A stretch of DNA of 64,000 bases from Micrococcus sp. (GCA_029961105.1 JASBVO010000004.1:124001-188000); one strand, 5' to 3'. Shown: positions 31,549 through 42,147, numbered from the stretch's first letter. Made by a program: numbers and translations. The notes: generated from the letters alone by a model not told the origin.

Positions 31549-33111
31549 ATGACCGTGACCACCCAGAACTCCCCGGTCCAGCCGGCAACGGCGGACGGAC
31601 AGCCCAGCGACCCCAGTACCAGTGACCAGCGGCAGGTCCGCCAGGACAAGCGCGACGAGATCCTGGCCTCCGGGCGCGAGGCCTACCCGGTCGTCGTGGA
31701 ACGCACCCATTCCCTGGCGCAGGTCCGCGCGGACTTCCCGGACCTGGAGCCGGGTGCCGAGACCGGGCGGCGCGTCGGCGTGGCCGGACGGGTCGTGTTC
31801 CTGCGGAACACCGGCAAGCTCTGCTTCGCCACCCTGCAGGAGGGCGGTGAGGACGGCGCCGGCACCCGGCTGCAGGTCATGGTCTCGCTGGCCAAGGTGG
31901 GGGAGGAGTCCCTCGCGGACTGGAAGCACCTCGTGGACCTCGGCGACCACATCGCCGTCCAGGGCGAGGTGATCGCCTCGCGCCGCGGTGAGCTGTCCAT
32001 CATGGCCGACGGCTGGCAGATGGCCTCCAAGGCGCTGCGCCCGCTGCCCGTGCTGCACGCCGGGCTCAACGAGGAGACCCGGGTGCGCCAGCGCTACGCG
32101 GACCTCATCGTGCGCCCGGAGGCCCGGCAGATGGTGCACACGCGGGCCGCGATCATCCGCGCCATCCGCCGCACCCTCGAGGACCGCGGCTACGTGGAGG
32201 TGGAGACCCCGGTCCTCCAGCTCATCCACGGCGGTGCCCACGCCCGCCCGTTCGAGACCCACCTGAACGCGTTCGACCAGGACATGACCCTGCGGATCGC
32301 CACCGAGCTCTACCTGAAGCGGGCCGTGGTCGGCGGGATCGACCGGGTCTTCGAGATCGGCCGCGTGTTCCGCAACGAGGGCGTGGACTCCACCCACTCA
32401 CCGGAGTTCACCACCCTGGAGTCCTATGAGGCCTGGGCGGACATGCACGTGATGGCCGAGCGGATGCAGGAGATGATCCTCAACGCCGCGGATGCCATCG
32501 GCGCCGGCCGCCGGATCGAGACGCCCCGTGGCACCATCGACCTGGACGGTGAATGGCGCTGGCTGGAGGTCTATCCCGGCCTGTCCGAGGCCGTGGGCCG
32601 GCAGGTCACCCCGGAGACCACCGCCGAGGAGCTGCGCGCCATCGCGGACGAGCACGAGGTGGCCTACGACGGGTTCTGGGATGCCGAGAAGCTCGTCATC
32701 GAGCTGTTCGGCGAGATCGTCGAGCCCACCCTCATCGATCCCACCTTCGTCTACAACTACCCTCCGGCCGCCCAGCCGCTGGCCCGTCCGCACCGGTCCA
32801 AGCCCGGAGTGATCGAGGCCTGGGACCTGATCATCGGCGGCATGGAACGCGGCACGGCCTTCTCCGAGCTGATCGACCCGGTCATCCAGCGCGAGCGGCT
32901 CACCGCCCAGTCCCAGGCGGCCGCCGCCGGTGACGACGAGGCGATGCAGCTGGACGATGACTTCCTGCGCGCCTTGGAGTACGGCGCCCCGCCGATGGGC
33001 GGGATCGGGCTCGGGATCGACCGCCTCGTCATGCTGTTCACCGGATCGGGCATCCGGGAGACCATCCTGTTCCCGCTGCTCAAGCCCGAGGCCTCGGGGT
33101 CCGGCAGCTGA
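31549..33111 (+). CDS. lysS: Lysyl-tRNA synthetase (class II)
   Basis: EVETPVLQLIHGGAHARPFETHLNAFDQDMTLRIATELYLKR; GIGLGIDRLVMLFTGS. Confidence 0.95.
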   Translation: MTVTTQNSPVQPATADGQPSDPSTSDQRQVRQDKRDEILASGREAYPVVVERTHSLAQVRADFPDLEPGAETGRRVGVAGRVVFLRNTGKLCFATLQEGGEDGAGTRLQVMVSLAKVGEESLADWKHLVDLGDHIAVQGEVIASRRGELSIMADGWQMASKALRPLPVLHAGLNEETRVRQRYADLIVRPEARQMVHTRAAIIRAIRRTLEDRGYVEVETPVLQLIHGGAHARPFETHLNAFDQDMTLRIATELYLKRAVVGGIDRVFEIGRVFRNEGVDSTHSPEFTTLESYEAWADMHVMAERMQEMILNAADAIGAGRRIETPRGTIDLDGEWRWLEVYPGLSEAVGRQVTPETTAEELRAIADEHEVAYDGFWDAEKLVIELFGEIVEPTLIDPTFVYNYPPAAQPLARPHRSKPGVIEAWDLIIGGMERGTAFSELIDPVIQRERLTAQSQAAAAGDDEAMQLDDDFLRALEYGAPPMGGIGLGIDRLVMLFTGSGIRETILFPLLKPEASGSGS

Positions 33112-33386
33112 TGGCCACCTTCTGGGAGTACTTCTCCGTCCTGGCCCCGTCCGTGGGACTGGGACTGATCTTCTGGTTGGTCATGCGCTCCCTGTTCCGG
33201 GCGGATACCGGGGAGCGGAACGCGCGCGCCGAACTGGAGGAGCGCGAGGCGGAGGAATGGGCCCGGCTGCGGGCCGGGCGTGGGGCGGCGGACCGTGCCG
33301 GCGGGACTGCCGCCGGCGGTGCCGGTGGCACCACGCGTGACGATGCCGGTGCGGATGACACCCCCGGGCCCACGCCTGCCCCGTGA
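33111..33386 (+). CDS. Small single-TM protein downstream of lysS
   Basis: TGATG overlap with lysS; SVGLGLIFWLVMRSLFRADTGERNARAELEEREAEEWARLR. Confidence 0.7.
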   Translation: MATFWEYFSVLAPSVGLGLIFWLVMRSLFRADTGERNARAELEEREAEEWARLRAGRGAADRAGGTAAGGAGGTTRDDAGADDTPGPTPAP

Positions 33387-33531
33387 TGCCGGCTACCGCA
33401 TTTCGGCGCGCGGATATCACGATTGACAACCTGTGAGTTCCCCGGGAGGGGCCAGCGCCCGGCACCGTTCAGTTGGTGAACATAATGCGGATAAGGGATA
33501 CTGGGAAGCGGGCGCCGGATCGGAAGAAGCC

Positions 33532-33548
33532 AATAGGGATTCCCTATT
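33532..33548. promoter_or_regulatory. Perfect 17-bp palindrome AATAGGGA-T-TCCCTATT upstream of lsr2
   Basis: Seen directly; lies in a locally AT-richer 5' region about 70 bp before the lsr2 ATG. Confidence 0.55.
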
Positions 33549-33617
33549 TGAGGATATCCGGGCTGTGAGCGCCGGGAACAGCAGTTCCGATAGCTCCGTT
33601 GACATCATCGAAGGGGA

Positions 33618-33923
33618 ATGGCCGTGGCGCAGAAAGTGGAAGTGGTCTTGGTTGACGATCTAGACGGAAGCCCGGCCGAGGAGACCCTCCAGTTCGCCCT
33701 GGACGGTCGGCACTACGAGATCGACCTCTCGGCCGAGCATGCGAAGGAGCTGCGGTCCACGCTCAAGCCCTACCTCCGCAAGGCCCGGGCCGTGGCCCCG
33801 CCGTCGCCGGGGAACGAGGCCGCCAAGATCCGCGAGTGGGCGGCCGAGAACGGCTACGAGGTGTCCCAGCGCGGCCGGCTGCACCGGGACATCGTCGAGG
33901 CCTACCGCAACGCCAAGAAGTGA
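33618..33923 (+). CDS. lsr2: Lsr2-family nucleoid-associated protein
   Basis: KVEVVLVDDLDGSPAEETLQFALDGRHYEIDLSAEHA; C-terminal IREWAAENGYEVSQRGRLHRDIVEAY with RGR. Confidence 0.95.
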   Translation: MAVAQKVEVVLVDDLDGSPAEETLQFALDGRHYEIDLSAEHAKELRSTLKPYLRKARAVAPPSPGNEAAKIREWAAENGYEVSQRGRLHRDIVEAYRNAKK

Positions 33924-33969
33924 AGCGGATGTAGCGCAACGGCGCGGCGGAAGCAGGGCCGCGAACCGG

Positions 33970-34011
33970 GTTCGGGCGGCTGTTCTCCCTGTGGCGAACA
34001 GCCGCCCGAAC
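33970..34011 (+). terminator. Strong stem-loop (16-bp perfect stem) between lsr2 and clpC
   Basis: gttcgggcggctgttc-tccctgtggc-gaacagccgcccgaac. Confidence 0.8.
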
Positions 34012-34061
34012 TCGTCCCGCGGTGCGTAGCATCGAAGGCACAGTCAGCAAGGAGTGTGCCC

Positions 34062-36599
34062 ATGTTTGAGAGATTCACGGACCGTGCCCGGCGGGTGGTG
34101 GTACTCGCGCAGGAAGAGGCGCGGATGCTCAACCACAGCTACATCGGTACCGAGCACATCCTGCTCGGCCTGATCCACGAGGGCGAGGGAGTGGCCGCCA
34201 AGGCGCTCGAGTCGCTCAGCATCTCCCTGGGAGCCGTGCGCGAGCAGGTCCAGGAGATCATCGGCCAGGGTCAGCAGACCCCCTCCGGCCACATCCCCTT
34301 CACGCCGCGTGCCAAGAAGGTCCTGGAGCTCTCCCTGCGCGAGGCCCTCCAGCTGGGCCACAATTACATCGGCACGGAGCACATCCTGCTCGGCCTCATC
34401 CGTGAGGGCGAGGGCGTCGCCGCCCAGGTCCTCGTCAAGCTCGGCGCGGACCTGAACCGTGTCCGCCAGACCGTGATCCAGCTGCTGTCCGGCTACCAGG
34501 GCGGCGCCGGTGGCAAGGAGACCGCCGGGGCCGGCGTGTCCTCCAGCGGCCAGTCCGAGGGTGCCCCGGCGGGCTCCGTGGTCCTGGACCAGTTCGGCCG
34601 CAACCTCACCGCCGCGGCCCGCGAGGGCAAGCTGGACCCGGTGATCGGCCGCGCCCTGGAGATGGAACGGGTCATGCAGGTGCTGTCCCGGCGCACCAAG
34701 AACAACCCGGTCCTCATCGGCGAGCCCGGCGTCGGCAAGACCGCCGTCGTGGAGGGCCTTGCCCAGGCCATCGTCCGTGGTGACGTGCCCGAGACGCTGA
34801 CGGACAAGCAGCTCTACACCCTGGACCTCGGATCCCTGGTGGCCGGTTCCCGCTACCGCGGTGACTTCGAGGAACGCCTGAAGAAGGTGCTCAAGGAGAT
34901 CCGCACGCGCGGGGACATCATCCTGTTCATCGACGAGATCCACACGCTCGTCGGGGCCGGAGCGGCCGAGGGCGCCATCGACGCGGCCTCCATCCTGAAG
35001 CCGATGCTGGCCCGCGGCGAACTGCAGACCATCGGTGCCACCACCCTGGACGAGTACCGCAAGCACATCGAGAAGGACGCGGCGCTGGAGCGCCGGTTCC
35101 AGCCGATCCAGGTGAACGAGCCCTCGGTGGACGAGACCACCGAGATCCTGCGGGGGCTGCGGGACCGCTACGAGGCCCACCACCGGGTCTCCATCACCGA
35201 GGACGCGCTCAAGGCCGCGGCCTCGCTCGCGGACCGCTACATCTCGGACCGGTTCCTCCCGGACAAGGCGATCGACCTGATCGACGAGGCCGGGGCCCGG
35301 CTGCGCATCAAGCGCATGACCACCCCGCCGGAGATCAAGGAGTACGACGCCCGGATCGCCGAGGTCCGTGCCGAGAAGGAGGCCGCCATCGACGGCCAGG
35401 ACTTCGAGGGCGCGGCCCACTTGCGCGACCAGGAGCAGAAGCTCACGGACGAGCGCAACCGCAAGGAAGAGGAATGGCGCACGGGCGTCACCGAGGGAAT
35501 CGCCGAGGTGAACGATGACCTGATCGCCGAGGTGCTCTCCGCCTCCACTGGCATCCCGGTGTTCAAGCTCACCGAGGAGGAGACCGACCGCCTGCGCAAC
35601 ATGGAGGCCGAGCTCCACCACCGGGTCATCGGCCAGGACGAGGCCATCAAGTCCCTGTCCCAGGCGATCCGGCGTACCCGCGCCGGCCTCAAGGACCCGA
35701 ACCGGCCCTCGGGCTCGTTCATCTTCGCCGGGCCCACGGGCGTCGGCAAGACCGAGCTCGCCAAGGCCCTCGCCGAGTTCCTGTTCGGTGACGAGGACGC
35801 CCTCATCACCCTGGACATGTCCGAGTTCCAGGAGAAGCACACGGTCTCCCGGCTCTTCGGCGCCCCTCCGGGCTACGTGGGCTACGAGGAGGGCGGGCAG
35901 CTGACCGAGAAGGTCCGCCGCCGGCCGTTCTCCGTGGTGCTCTTCGACGAGGTGGAGAAGGCGCACGCGGACCTGTTCAACTCGCTGCTGCAGATCCTGG
36001 AGGACGGCCGCCTGACCGACTCCCAGGGCCGCGTGGTGGACTTCAAGAACACCGTGATCATCATGACCACGAACCTCGGCACCAAGGACATCTCCAAGGG
36101 CGTCATGACGGGCTTCCAGTCCGCCTCGGACACCCAGACCGGTTACGACCGGATGAAGGGCAAGGTCCAGGAGGAGCTGCGGCAGCACTTCCGGCCCGAG
36201 TTCCTCAACCGCGTGGATGACGTCATCGTCTTCCCGCAGCTGTCCAAGGACGAGATCGTGCAGATCGTCGACCTGTTCGTGGCCCGCCTGCAGAAGCGGC
36301 TGGACGACCAGGACCTGACCATCACGGTCACGACGCCGGCCAAGGAGTTCCTGGCGGACCGCGGTTACGACCCGGCGTTCGGAGCCCGCCCGCTGCGGCG
36401 GACCATCCAGCACCTGGTGGAGGACCAGCTCTCCGAGAAGATCCTCTTCGGCGAGATCACCCCGGGGTCCAGCATCACCGTGGGGCTCGAGGGCGAGGGG
36501 GAGACGGCGAAGCTCACCTTCTCCACCACCAGCCGGCCTGAGGCGATCGAGGCCGGCCCGGTGGCCGGCGAGATCGAGGCCCAGCCCACCGGCCAGTGA
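34062..36599 (+). CDS. clpC: ATP-dependent Clp protease ATP-binding subunit ClpC
   Basis: [49 protein letters not shown]; two AAA+ modules ([30 protein letters not shown]). Confidence 0.97.
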   Translation: MFERFTDRARRVVVLAQEEARMLNHSYIGTEHILLGLIHEGEGVAAKALESLSISLGAVREQVQEIIGQGQQTPSGHIPFTPRAKKVLELSLREALQLGHNYIGTEHILLGLIREGEGVAAQVLVKLGADLNRVRQTVIQLLSGYQGGAGGKETAGAGVSSSGQSEGAPAGSVVLDQFGRNLTAAAREGKLDPVIGRALEMERVMQVLSRRTKNNPVLIGEPGVGKTAVVEGLAQAIVRGDVPETLTDKQLYTLDLGSLVAGSRYRGDFEERLKKVLKEIRTRGDIILFIDEIHTLVGAGAAEGAIDAASILKPMLARGELQTIGATTLDEYRKHIEKDAALERRFQPIQVNEPSVDETTEILRGLRDRYEAHHRVSITEDALKAAASLADRYISDRFLPDKAIDLIDEAGARLRIKRMTTPPEIKEYDARIAEVRAEKEAAIDGQDFEGAAHLRDQEQKLTDERNRKEEEWRTGVTEGIAEVNDDLIAEVLSASTGIPVFKLTEEETDRLRNMEAELHHRVIGQDEAIKSLSQAIRRTRAGLKDPNRPSGSFIFAGPTGVGKTELAKALAEFLFGDEDALITLDMSEFQEKHTVSRLFGAPPGYVGYEEGGQLTEKVRRRPFSVVLFDEVEKAHADLFNSLLQILEDGRLTDSQGRVVDFKNTVIIMTTNLGTKDISKGVMTGFQSASDTQTGYDRMKGKVQEELRQHFRPEFLNRVDDVIVFPQLSKDEIVQIVDLFVARLQKRLDDQDLTITVTTPAKEFLADRGYDPAFGARPLRRTIQHLVEDQLSEKILFGEITPGSSITVGLEGEGETAKLTFSTTSRPEAIEAGPVAGEIEAQPTGQ

Positions 36600-36658
36600 G
36601 GGCGTCCGGCCCGTCCCGGAAGGACGCGGCCGGCTGACCCGGCTCCCCAGGGTGCCGG

Positions 36659-36693
36659 CGGGCCCGGTTCGGCGACGTGCCGAACCGGGCCCG
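36659..36693 (+). terminator. Stem-loop terminator after clpC (15-bp perfect stem, 5-nt loop)
   Basis: cgggcccggttcggc-gacgt-gccgaaccgggcccg. Confidence 0.85.
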
Positions 36694-36754
36694 CGTCGCG
36701 TTGGACGCTGCCCGGGCGGCAGGCGAGGCCGCCGCACGGTCCTAGACTGAACCG

Positions 36755-37267
36755 ATGGACCCCACGCAGCTGCTCATCCGGCCCGCACGGACCCAGGACG
36801 TCCCGGCGATCCGTGCCCTCGTGGAGCCCCTTGCGCAGCAGCGGGTGCTGCTGCAGAAGGAGGCCGTGGCCTACTACGAGTCGATCCAGGAATTCGTGGT
36901 CGCCCAGGCGCCGGACGGTTCACTGGCCGGCTTCGGGGCGCTGCACGTGATCTGGGAGGACATCGCGGAGGTCCGCACCCTGGCGACCGCCGCCGAATGG
37001 CGCGGTCACGGGGTGGGGCACCTGATCCTCGAGCGGCTGCTGGACCGTGCCCGGGACGTGGGCGTGGGCCGCGTGTTCTGCCTGACCTTCGAGGTCGACT
37101 TCTTCTCCCGCCACGGCTTCGAGGTGATGGCGGATCAGTCCGCCGTGGATCCGGAGGTGTACTCCGAGCTGCTGCGCTCCCACGACGAGGGCGTGGCCGA
37201 GTTCCTCGACCTGGCGCGGGTGAAGCCCAACACCCTGGGCAACACCCGGATGATCTACCACTTCTGA
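36755..37267 (+). CDS. Amino-acid N-acetyltransferase, short GNAT-type (ArgA-like)
   Basis: IRPARTQDVPAIRALVEPLAQQRVLLQKEAV...WRGHGVGHLILERLLDRARDVGVGRVFCLTFEVDFFSRHGF. Confidence 0.82.
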   Translation: MDPTQLLIRPARTQDVPAIRALVEPLAQQRVLLQKEAVAYYESIQEFVVAQAPDGSLAGFGALHVIWEDIAEVRTLATAAEWRGHGVGHLILERLLDRARDVGVGRVFCLTFEVDFFSRHGFEVMADQSAVDPEVYSELLRSHDEGVAEFLDLARVKPNTLGNTRMIYHF

Positions 37268-37372
37268 CGGCTTACGCGTTCTGACGGCTTGCGCGGCCGG
37301 GTGCCGCCGTGGTTGATTGCTGGGACAGGCCGCCGGCACCAGGCCGGGGTCGGTGAGTCCAAGGAGGTCCAC

Positions 37373-37567
37373 ATGGGTACCGGAGATCGCTTCGAGAACA
37401 GTGCCGAGGAAACCAAGGGCAAGGTCAAGCAGGGCCTCGGTGAGATGACGGACAACGACCGCCTGAAGACCGAGGGCCAGGCCGACGAGGCCAAGGGCAA
37501 CCTCAAGAACGCAGGCGAGGACATCAAGGACGCCGCCAAGCGCGTCTTCGGCGGCGACAAGGGCTGA
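37373..37567 (+). CDS. CsbD family stress protein
   Basis: GDRFENSAEETKGKVKQGLGEMTDNDRLKTEGQADEAKGNLKNAGEDIKDAAK; AGGAGG RBS. Confidence 0.93.
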   Translation: MGTGDRFENSAEETKGKVKQGLGEMTDNDRLKTEGQADEAKGNLKNAGEDIKDAAKRVFGGDKG

Positions 37568-37663
37568 CGCCCACTACCGGCGCCCCCGCGCCCGCGGTGC
37601 CCGGCGGCACTGCCGACGCCCCGGCGGTGGCGCGGTGAGCCGGCCCGACGGCCCGGACGCCCC

Positions 37664-38605
37664 TCAGCCCGGCAGGCTGAGCGTGGCCTCCGGGCCGTCG
37701 TCGTCCCAGCGCGCCAGGCCGTCGGCCACCAAACCCGCCACGCAGCGCTCCCACTGGTCCTCGGGCGGCCGGTGGGCACCCAGCCGGGCGGCCGCCGTCG
37801 CGCGCTGGGGAAGACCGGCGACGGGCACGGTGCCCTCCTCGCGCAATACGGCCATGACGGCCCCGCGCACCTGGCGATCGGTACCGGCCCAGGCCTGCCC
37901 GCTCGGCCGGTAGTGCGGCTCGGGCATGCCGGCGGCCCGCCAGGCACACAGGTCCGCCACGGGGCACTCCCCGCAGCGCGGTGACCGGGCGGTGCACACG
38001 AGTGCGCCCAGCTCCATGACGGAGGCGTTCCACCGGCAGGCCTCCTCGCGCGGGGCCGGCATGAGGTCCCGGGCCAGTGCCGTCTCCGCGGCGGTCAGCG
38101 ATTTCTCCGGGAGCGCGCGGCCGGAGACCAGGCGGGCGTGGACGCGCCGGATGTTGGTGTCCACCACCACCTCGGGCTGGCCGAAGGCGAAGCAGGCGAC
38201 GGCGGCCGCCGTATAGGTGCCGATGCCCGGCAGGACCAGCAGTTCCGCCGCCGTCCGAGGGACCTCACCGCCGGGCGCGGCGGCGATGGCGGCCGCGGCG
38301 GCCTGCAGTCGCAGCGCGCGGCGGGGGTAGCCGAGCCGTCCCCAGGCGCGGAGCACCTCGGCGGCCGGTGCGTCCGCCAGGTCCTGCGGCGTGGGCCAAC
38401 GGTCCAGCCAGGCGGTCCAGACCGGCAGGACGCGGCTGACGGGGGTCTGCTGGAGCATGACCTCGCTGACGAGGATCCCCCAGGGGCTGCAGTCCTCCGA
38501 GCGCCAGGGCAGGTCACGTCCATGGCCGGCGAACCAGTCGTTGATCCTCCGGTGCAGGGTGGCCGTGATCTCCGGCGTGGACGTCGCGGAGAGGGGATCA
38601 GGCAT
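37664..38605 (-). CDS. mutY: A/G-specific adenine glycosylase
   Basis: DLPWRSEDCSPWGILVSEVMLQQTPVSRV; LPGIGTYTAAAV; C-x6-C-x2-C-x5-C cluster (CTARSPRCGECPVADLC). Confidence 0.93.
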   Translation of the reverse strand: MPDPLSATSTPEITATLHRRINDWFAGHGRDLPWRSEDCSPWGILVSEVMLQQTPVSRVLPVWTAWLDRWPTPQDLADAPAAEVLRAWGRLGYPRRALRLQAAAAAIAAAPGGEVPRTAAELLVLPGIGTYTAAAVACFAFGQPEVVVDTNIRRVHARLVSGRALPEKSLTAAETALARDLMPAPREEACRWNASVMELGALVCTARSPRCGECPVADLCAWRAAGMPEPHYRPSGQAWAGTDRQVRGAVMAVLREEGTVPVAGLPQRATAAARLGAHRPPEDQWERCVAGLVADGLARWDDDGPEATLSLPG

Positions 38606-38757
38606 GCGATCCACTGTACTGTCCCGTCCTCTCACGGCCCTCCTGACCGCCCGTCGACCCGCCTGCGCTCCAAGGGTCCTCGGCGCCGCCACCGTCCATC
38701 GGGATCGTCCCGGCGTGGCCGATGAGGCCCGCGCCGGGCGGTCCTTAAGCTGGAGGC

Positions 38758-39483
38758 ATGGCCGGCGACCCTCGAAACAGCGATCTGATGCGTCCGCAGT
38801 CCCCGGAGGTGTACCGGCGTCGCCGGCTCGTCGCCCTGGTGCTGCTGGTGCTCGTGGTGGCGATCCTGGTGGGACTGGTGGCGTGGATCGTCTCGCTGTT
38901 CCGGCCCGCCGGCGACGACCAGGCCAGCGGGACCGGTGCTGGCGGGACCCCGTCCGTGACGGCCCTCGCCTCGCCCGCAGGGGCCGACGGCACGGGCGGT
39001 GCGGCGGCCCCCGGTGCGCCCACGGAGGAGCCACCGCCCACGGGCGCCGCCTCGGACCCGGCCTCCCCGTCCGCGGCCGACGGATCCCTCAGTGCCGGCG
39101 CCTGCCAGCCGGGTGACCTGGTGATCTCCGCCGCCACGGACCGCCAGTCGTATCCGGAGGGCGAGAACCCCGTGCTGGAGCTGCGGGTGGACAACACTGG
39201 CAACGAGCCCTGCCAGGCCAACCTGGGGACCAGCCAGCAGGTGTTCACCGTGTATTCCGGCTCGGACCGCATCTTCTCCACGCAGGACTGCCAGGTGGAC
39301 GGCGAGGACGCCATGATGGAGATCTCCCCGGACCAGCAGGAGCGGTCCCGGTTCACCTGGCCCCGTGTGCGCTCGGCTCCGGACTGCGCCGAGGTGGGCT
39401 CCGAGCCCCGTAGCGGGACCTACCGGCTTGAGGTGTCCCTGGGCGAGTTGAACGCCCAGCCGGTGTCCTTCACGCTGCAGTAG
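38758..39483 (+). CDS. Membrane-anchored secreted protein, DUF4232-like fold possible
   Basis: N-terminal TM, Pro/Ala linker, Cys-containing beta-rich domain (CQPGDLVISAATDRQSYPEGENPVLELRVDNTGNEPC). Confidence 0.65.
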   Translation: MAGDPRNSDLMRPQSPEVYRRRRLVALVLLVLVVAILVGLVAWIVSLFRPAGDDQASGTGAGGTPSVTALASPAGADGTGGAAAPGAPTEEPPPTGAASDPASPSAADGSLSAGACQPGDLVISAATDRQSYPEGENPVLELRVDNTGNEPCQANLGTSQQVFTVYSGSDRIFSTQDCQVDGEDAMMEISPDQQERSRFTWPRVRSAPDCAEVGSEPRSGTYRLEVSLGELNAQPVSFTLQ

Positions 39484-39499
39484 TCAGTGGTCACCGCCG

Positions 39500-40906
39500 T
39501 CACGTCCCGTTCACCCAGGCCCGCATGGTCCCCAGGGCCTCGTTGAGGCTGGAGACCTCGGAGACCGTGACGTTCCCGGGCAGCTCCCCGAGGGGCTCGG
39601 GCGAGACCGGCACCACCGCCCGGCGGAAGCCCAACCGGGCGGCCTCGCGGATGCGCCGCCCGATCCCCGGGACCGGCCGCACCTCCCCGGCCAGGCCCAG
39701 CTCGCCGAAGGCGATCATGCCCGGCGGCACCGGCGCCTGCAGCTTGGCGCTGGCGATCGCCAGGGCTGCGGCGAGGTCCGAGGCGGGCTCGGTCAGACGG
39801 ACCCCGCCGACCGTGGCCACGTAGCAGTCATCGTCCGTGAGCGGGAAATTGGCCCGCCGCTGGAGGATGGCGAGGATCATGGTGATGCGTGCCGAGTCGA
39901 GGCCGCTGACCGTTCGCCGGGCCGCTCCCTGGCCGGAGGGGGTCAGGAGGGACTGCACCTCGGCCACCAGCGGACGGCGCCCCTCGAGGGTGACGGTCAC
40001 GCAAGTTCCCTCCACCGGTTCCTTGGTGCCGGACAGGAACAGCCCGGAGGGGTCCTCGAGGGAGAGGATGCCGGCCTCCCCGAGGTCGAAGCAGCCCACC
40101 TCGTCCGTGGGGCCGAAGCGGTTCTTCACGGCCCGCACCAGGCGCAGCCGCGAATGGCGCTCCCCCTCGAACTGGCACACCACGTCCACCAGGTGCTCGA
40201 GCAGCCGCGGCCCGGCGATCGAGCCGTCCTTGGTCACGTGGCCGACCAGCACGGTGGTCATGTTCCGTGACTTGGCCTCGTTGATCAGGCTGGCCGCCAC
40301 CTCCCGGACCTGGGTGACCCCGCCCGCGGTGCCCTCCACGGACTGCGACTGCAGCGTCTGGACGGAGTCCACGATGAGCAGGTCCGGACTGGCCTTCTCG
40401 ATCTGGCCCAGGGCCCGGCCGAGGTCGGTCTCGGCCGCCAGGAACAACGTGTCCGCCACGGCCCCGATCCGGTCGGCACGCAGCCGCACCTGGGCGGCCG
40501 ACTCCTCCCCGGTCACGTAGAGCACCGTCCGGGTGTCACCTTCCGGGCGGCGGTGGCGGGCGACCTTGGCCGCCACGTCCAGCAGCAGCGTGGACTTGCC
40601 GATGCCCGGCTCGCCGGCCATCAGCACGACGGCGCCCGGCACCAGTCCCCCGCCCAGCACGCGGTCCAGCTCGGAGACTCCGGTGGTGTGGAATCGCGCC
40701 TGCGAGGCGTCCACGTCACCGATGGGCACGGCGGGCACGGCGACGGTGGCGGCCGGGGTGCGCCCGGAGGTGGCGTCCGCCCCGGTCTCGGTCACGGTGC
40801 CCCAGGCCTGGCACTCCCCGCAGCGGCCGACCCACTTGACGGTGGTCCACCCGCATTCACTGCAGCGGTAGCCGGGGTTCACGCGCTTGGCGGTCTTGGT
40901 AGCCAT
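39500..40906 (-). CDS. radA: DNA repair protein RadA
   Basis: CSECGWTTVKWVGRCGECQAWGT zinc finger, GEPGIGKSTLLLDVA, KNRFGPTDEVGCF. Confidence 0.95.
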   Translation of the reverse strand: MATKTAKRVNPGYRCSECGWTTVKWVGRCGECQAWGTVTETGADATSGRTPAATVAVPAVPIGDVDASQARFHTTGVSELDRVLGGGLVPGAVVLMAGEPGIGKSTLLLDVAAKVARHRRPEGDTRTVLYVTGEESAAQVRLRADRIGAVADTLFLAAETDLGRALGQIEKASPDLLIVDSVQTLQSQSVEGTAGGVTQVREVAASLINEAKSRNMTTVLVGHVTKDGSIAGPRLLEHLVDVVCQFEGERHSRLRLVRAVKNRFGPTDEVGCFDLGEAGILSLEDPSGLFLSGTKEPVEGTCVTVTLEGRRPLVAEVQSLLTPSGQGAARRTVSGLDSARITMILAILQRRANFPLTDDDCYVATVGGVRLTEPASDLAAALAIASAKLQAPVPPGMIAFGELGLAGEVRPVPGIGRRIREAARLGFRRAVVPVSPEPLGELPGNVTVSEVSSLNEALGTMRAWVNGT

Positions 40907-40986
40907 GGACCAAGGCTAGTGGTGGGCACGGACGGCTTAGGCGGGGACGGGCGATGGTGGACGGCCGGTGGGGGCCGGGCGGGAGC

Positions 40987-42147
40987 TCAGAGCTGTGGCA
41001 GGTAGGACACGGCCTCGTCATGGGTGGCGCCGGTGGCCTCGAGCAGGTCGACCATCATGGGCCGCAGCAGCATCACCAGGGCCTCGCCGTGCAGGGAGGT
41101 GGCGCCCAGCTCGGAGGGGTCCAGCCGGGACGCGGCACCGCCCAGGGCATCGCGCGCTACGGACAGGGACTTGTGGCGGCCCCGCGCGGCGGGCTCCCCG
41201 AGGGAGCGGCCGAGGATCTCGACGGCTTCGGCCGCCTCGTCGAACCAGTCGGCCAGCGCCAGCATGCCCTCCTCGTCCAGGGAGTCGTTGTCGATGACGC
41301 TGATGACCCGCCGGGCCACGATGCGCAGGCTGCGCACTGCCAGGTCGGACTTCTCCACCGTCTTCGCGGTGGACTCCAGGAGGGGACGGGAACGGCGCTG
41401 GGTCGGGGAGAAGGTCGCCACCTCCCGGGCGTTCCGCACGTCCTTGTGCAGGTTCTCGACGGCGGGCTGGGTACCCCGGCAGGCCACCAGGGCCATCCAG
41501 GCGGTACGGGACTCGTGGTTGCGCAGCGCCTCCGAGCAGTCGCGCAGCGTCCTGGTCACGGTGGCGTACAGGTCTCCCAGCCCGGTGGCGGCCTCCTTCT
41601 GCAGGTTCTTGGGGTACAGCAGGGTCACCAGCAGTGCGATGAATCCCCCGACGACGGCATCGAGGCTCCGCGTGAAGGGGCCGCCCTCCGAGGCGGGCAG
41701 CAGCACGACGAGAATGGACTGCAGGCTCATCTGCAGGGTGAAGGCGGCCCCGGAGTCCAGGAACCGCGCCACCATGATGGAGGTGAAGACCACCAGGACG
41801 GCCTGCCAGTAGCCCTGGCCGAGGACGGCCTGCATGAGGTCCCCGATGAGGATGCCCAGCGTGCAGCCGGCGGCCACCTCGATCACCTTGCGGACCTTGG
41901 GATCCCGGTTGAAGCCGAGGGCGATGAGCGAGGCAGTGGCCGCGAACAACGGGTCCTCGTGGCCCAGCACGAACTCCGCGAAGGCATAGGCCAGGACGGC
42001 ACACACCGCGCTGAGGGCCGCGGGGACGATGCTGGAGCGCACCCGTGACGCCCCGGCGCGGGCCCGGCGGGCGGCGAACGACCGGACCCGGGACCAGCCC
42101 ACCCGAAGGGCGGAGGAGCCGGGGGAGCCGGACGCTGGCTGGTGCAT
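40987..42147 (-). CDS. FUSC/aromatic acid exporter family membrane protein
   Basis: VCAVLAYAFAEFVLGHEDPLFAATASLIALGFNRDPKVRKVIEVAAGCTLGILIGDLM. Confidence 0.82.
   Translation of the reverse strand: MHQPASGSPGSSALRVGWSRVRSFAARRARAGASRVRSSIVPAALSAVCAVLAYAFAEFVLGHEDPLFAATASLIALGFNRDPKVRKVIEVAAGCTLGILIGDLMQAVLGQGYWQAVLVVFTSIMVARFLDSGAAFTLQMSLQSILVVLLPASEGGPFTRSLDAVVGGFIALLVTLLYPKNLQKEAATGLGDLYATVTRTLRDCSEALRNHESRTAWMALVACRGTQPAVENLHKDVRNAREVATFSPTQRRSRPLLESTAKTVEKSDLAVRSLRIVARRVISVIDNDSLDEEGMLALADWFDEAAEAVEILGRSLGEPAARGRHKSLSVARDALGGAASRLDPSELGATSLHGEALVMLLRPMMVDLLEATGATHDEAVSYLPQL

Noticed and set aside
29143-32397. 1084-aa minus-strand ORF
   Set aside because: Antisense to M13 peptidase and lysS; composition of a shadow ORF in high-GC DNA
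33433-33663. 76-aa ORF upstream of and overlapping lsr2
   Set aside because: No homology signal, overlaps the lsr2 start in another frame; region looks like promoter/leader
34044-36737. 897-aa minus-strand ORF
   Set aside because: Antisense shadow of clpC
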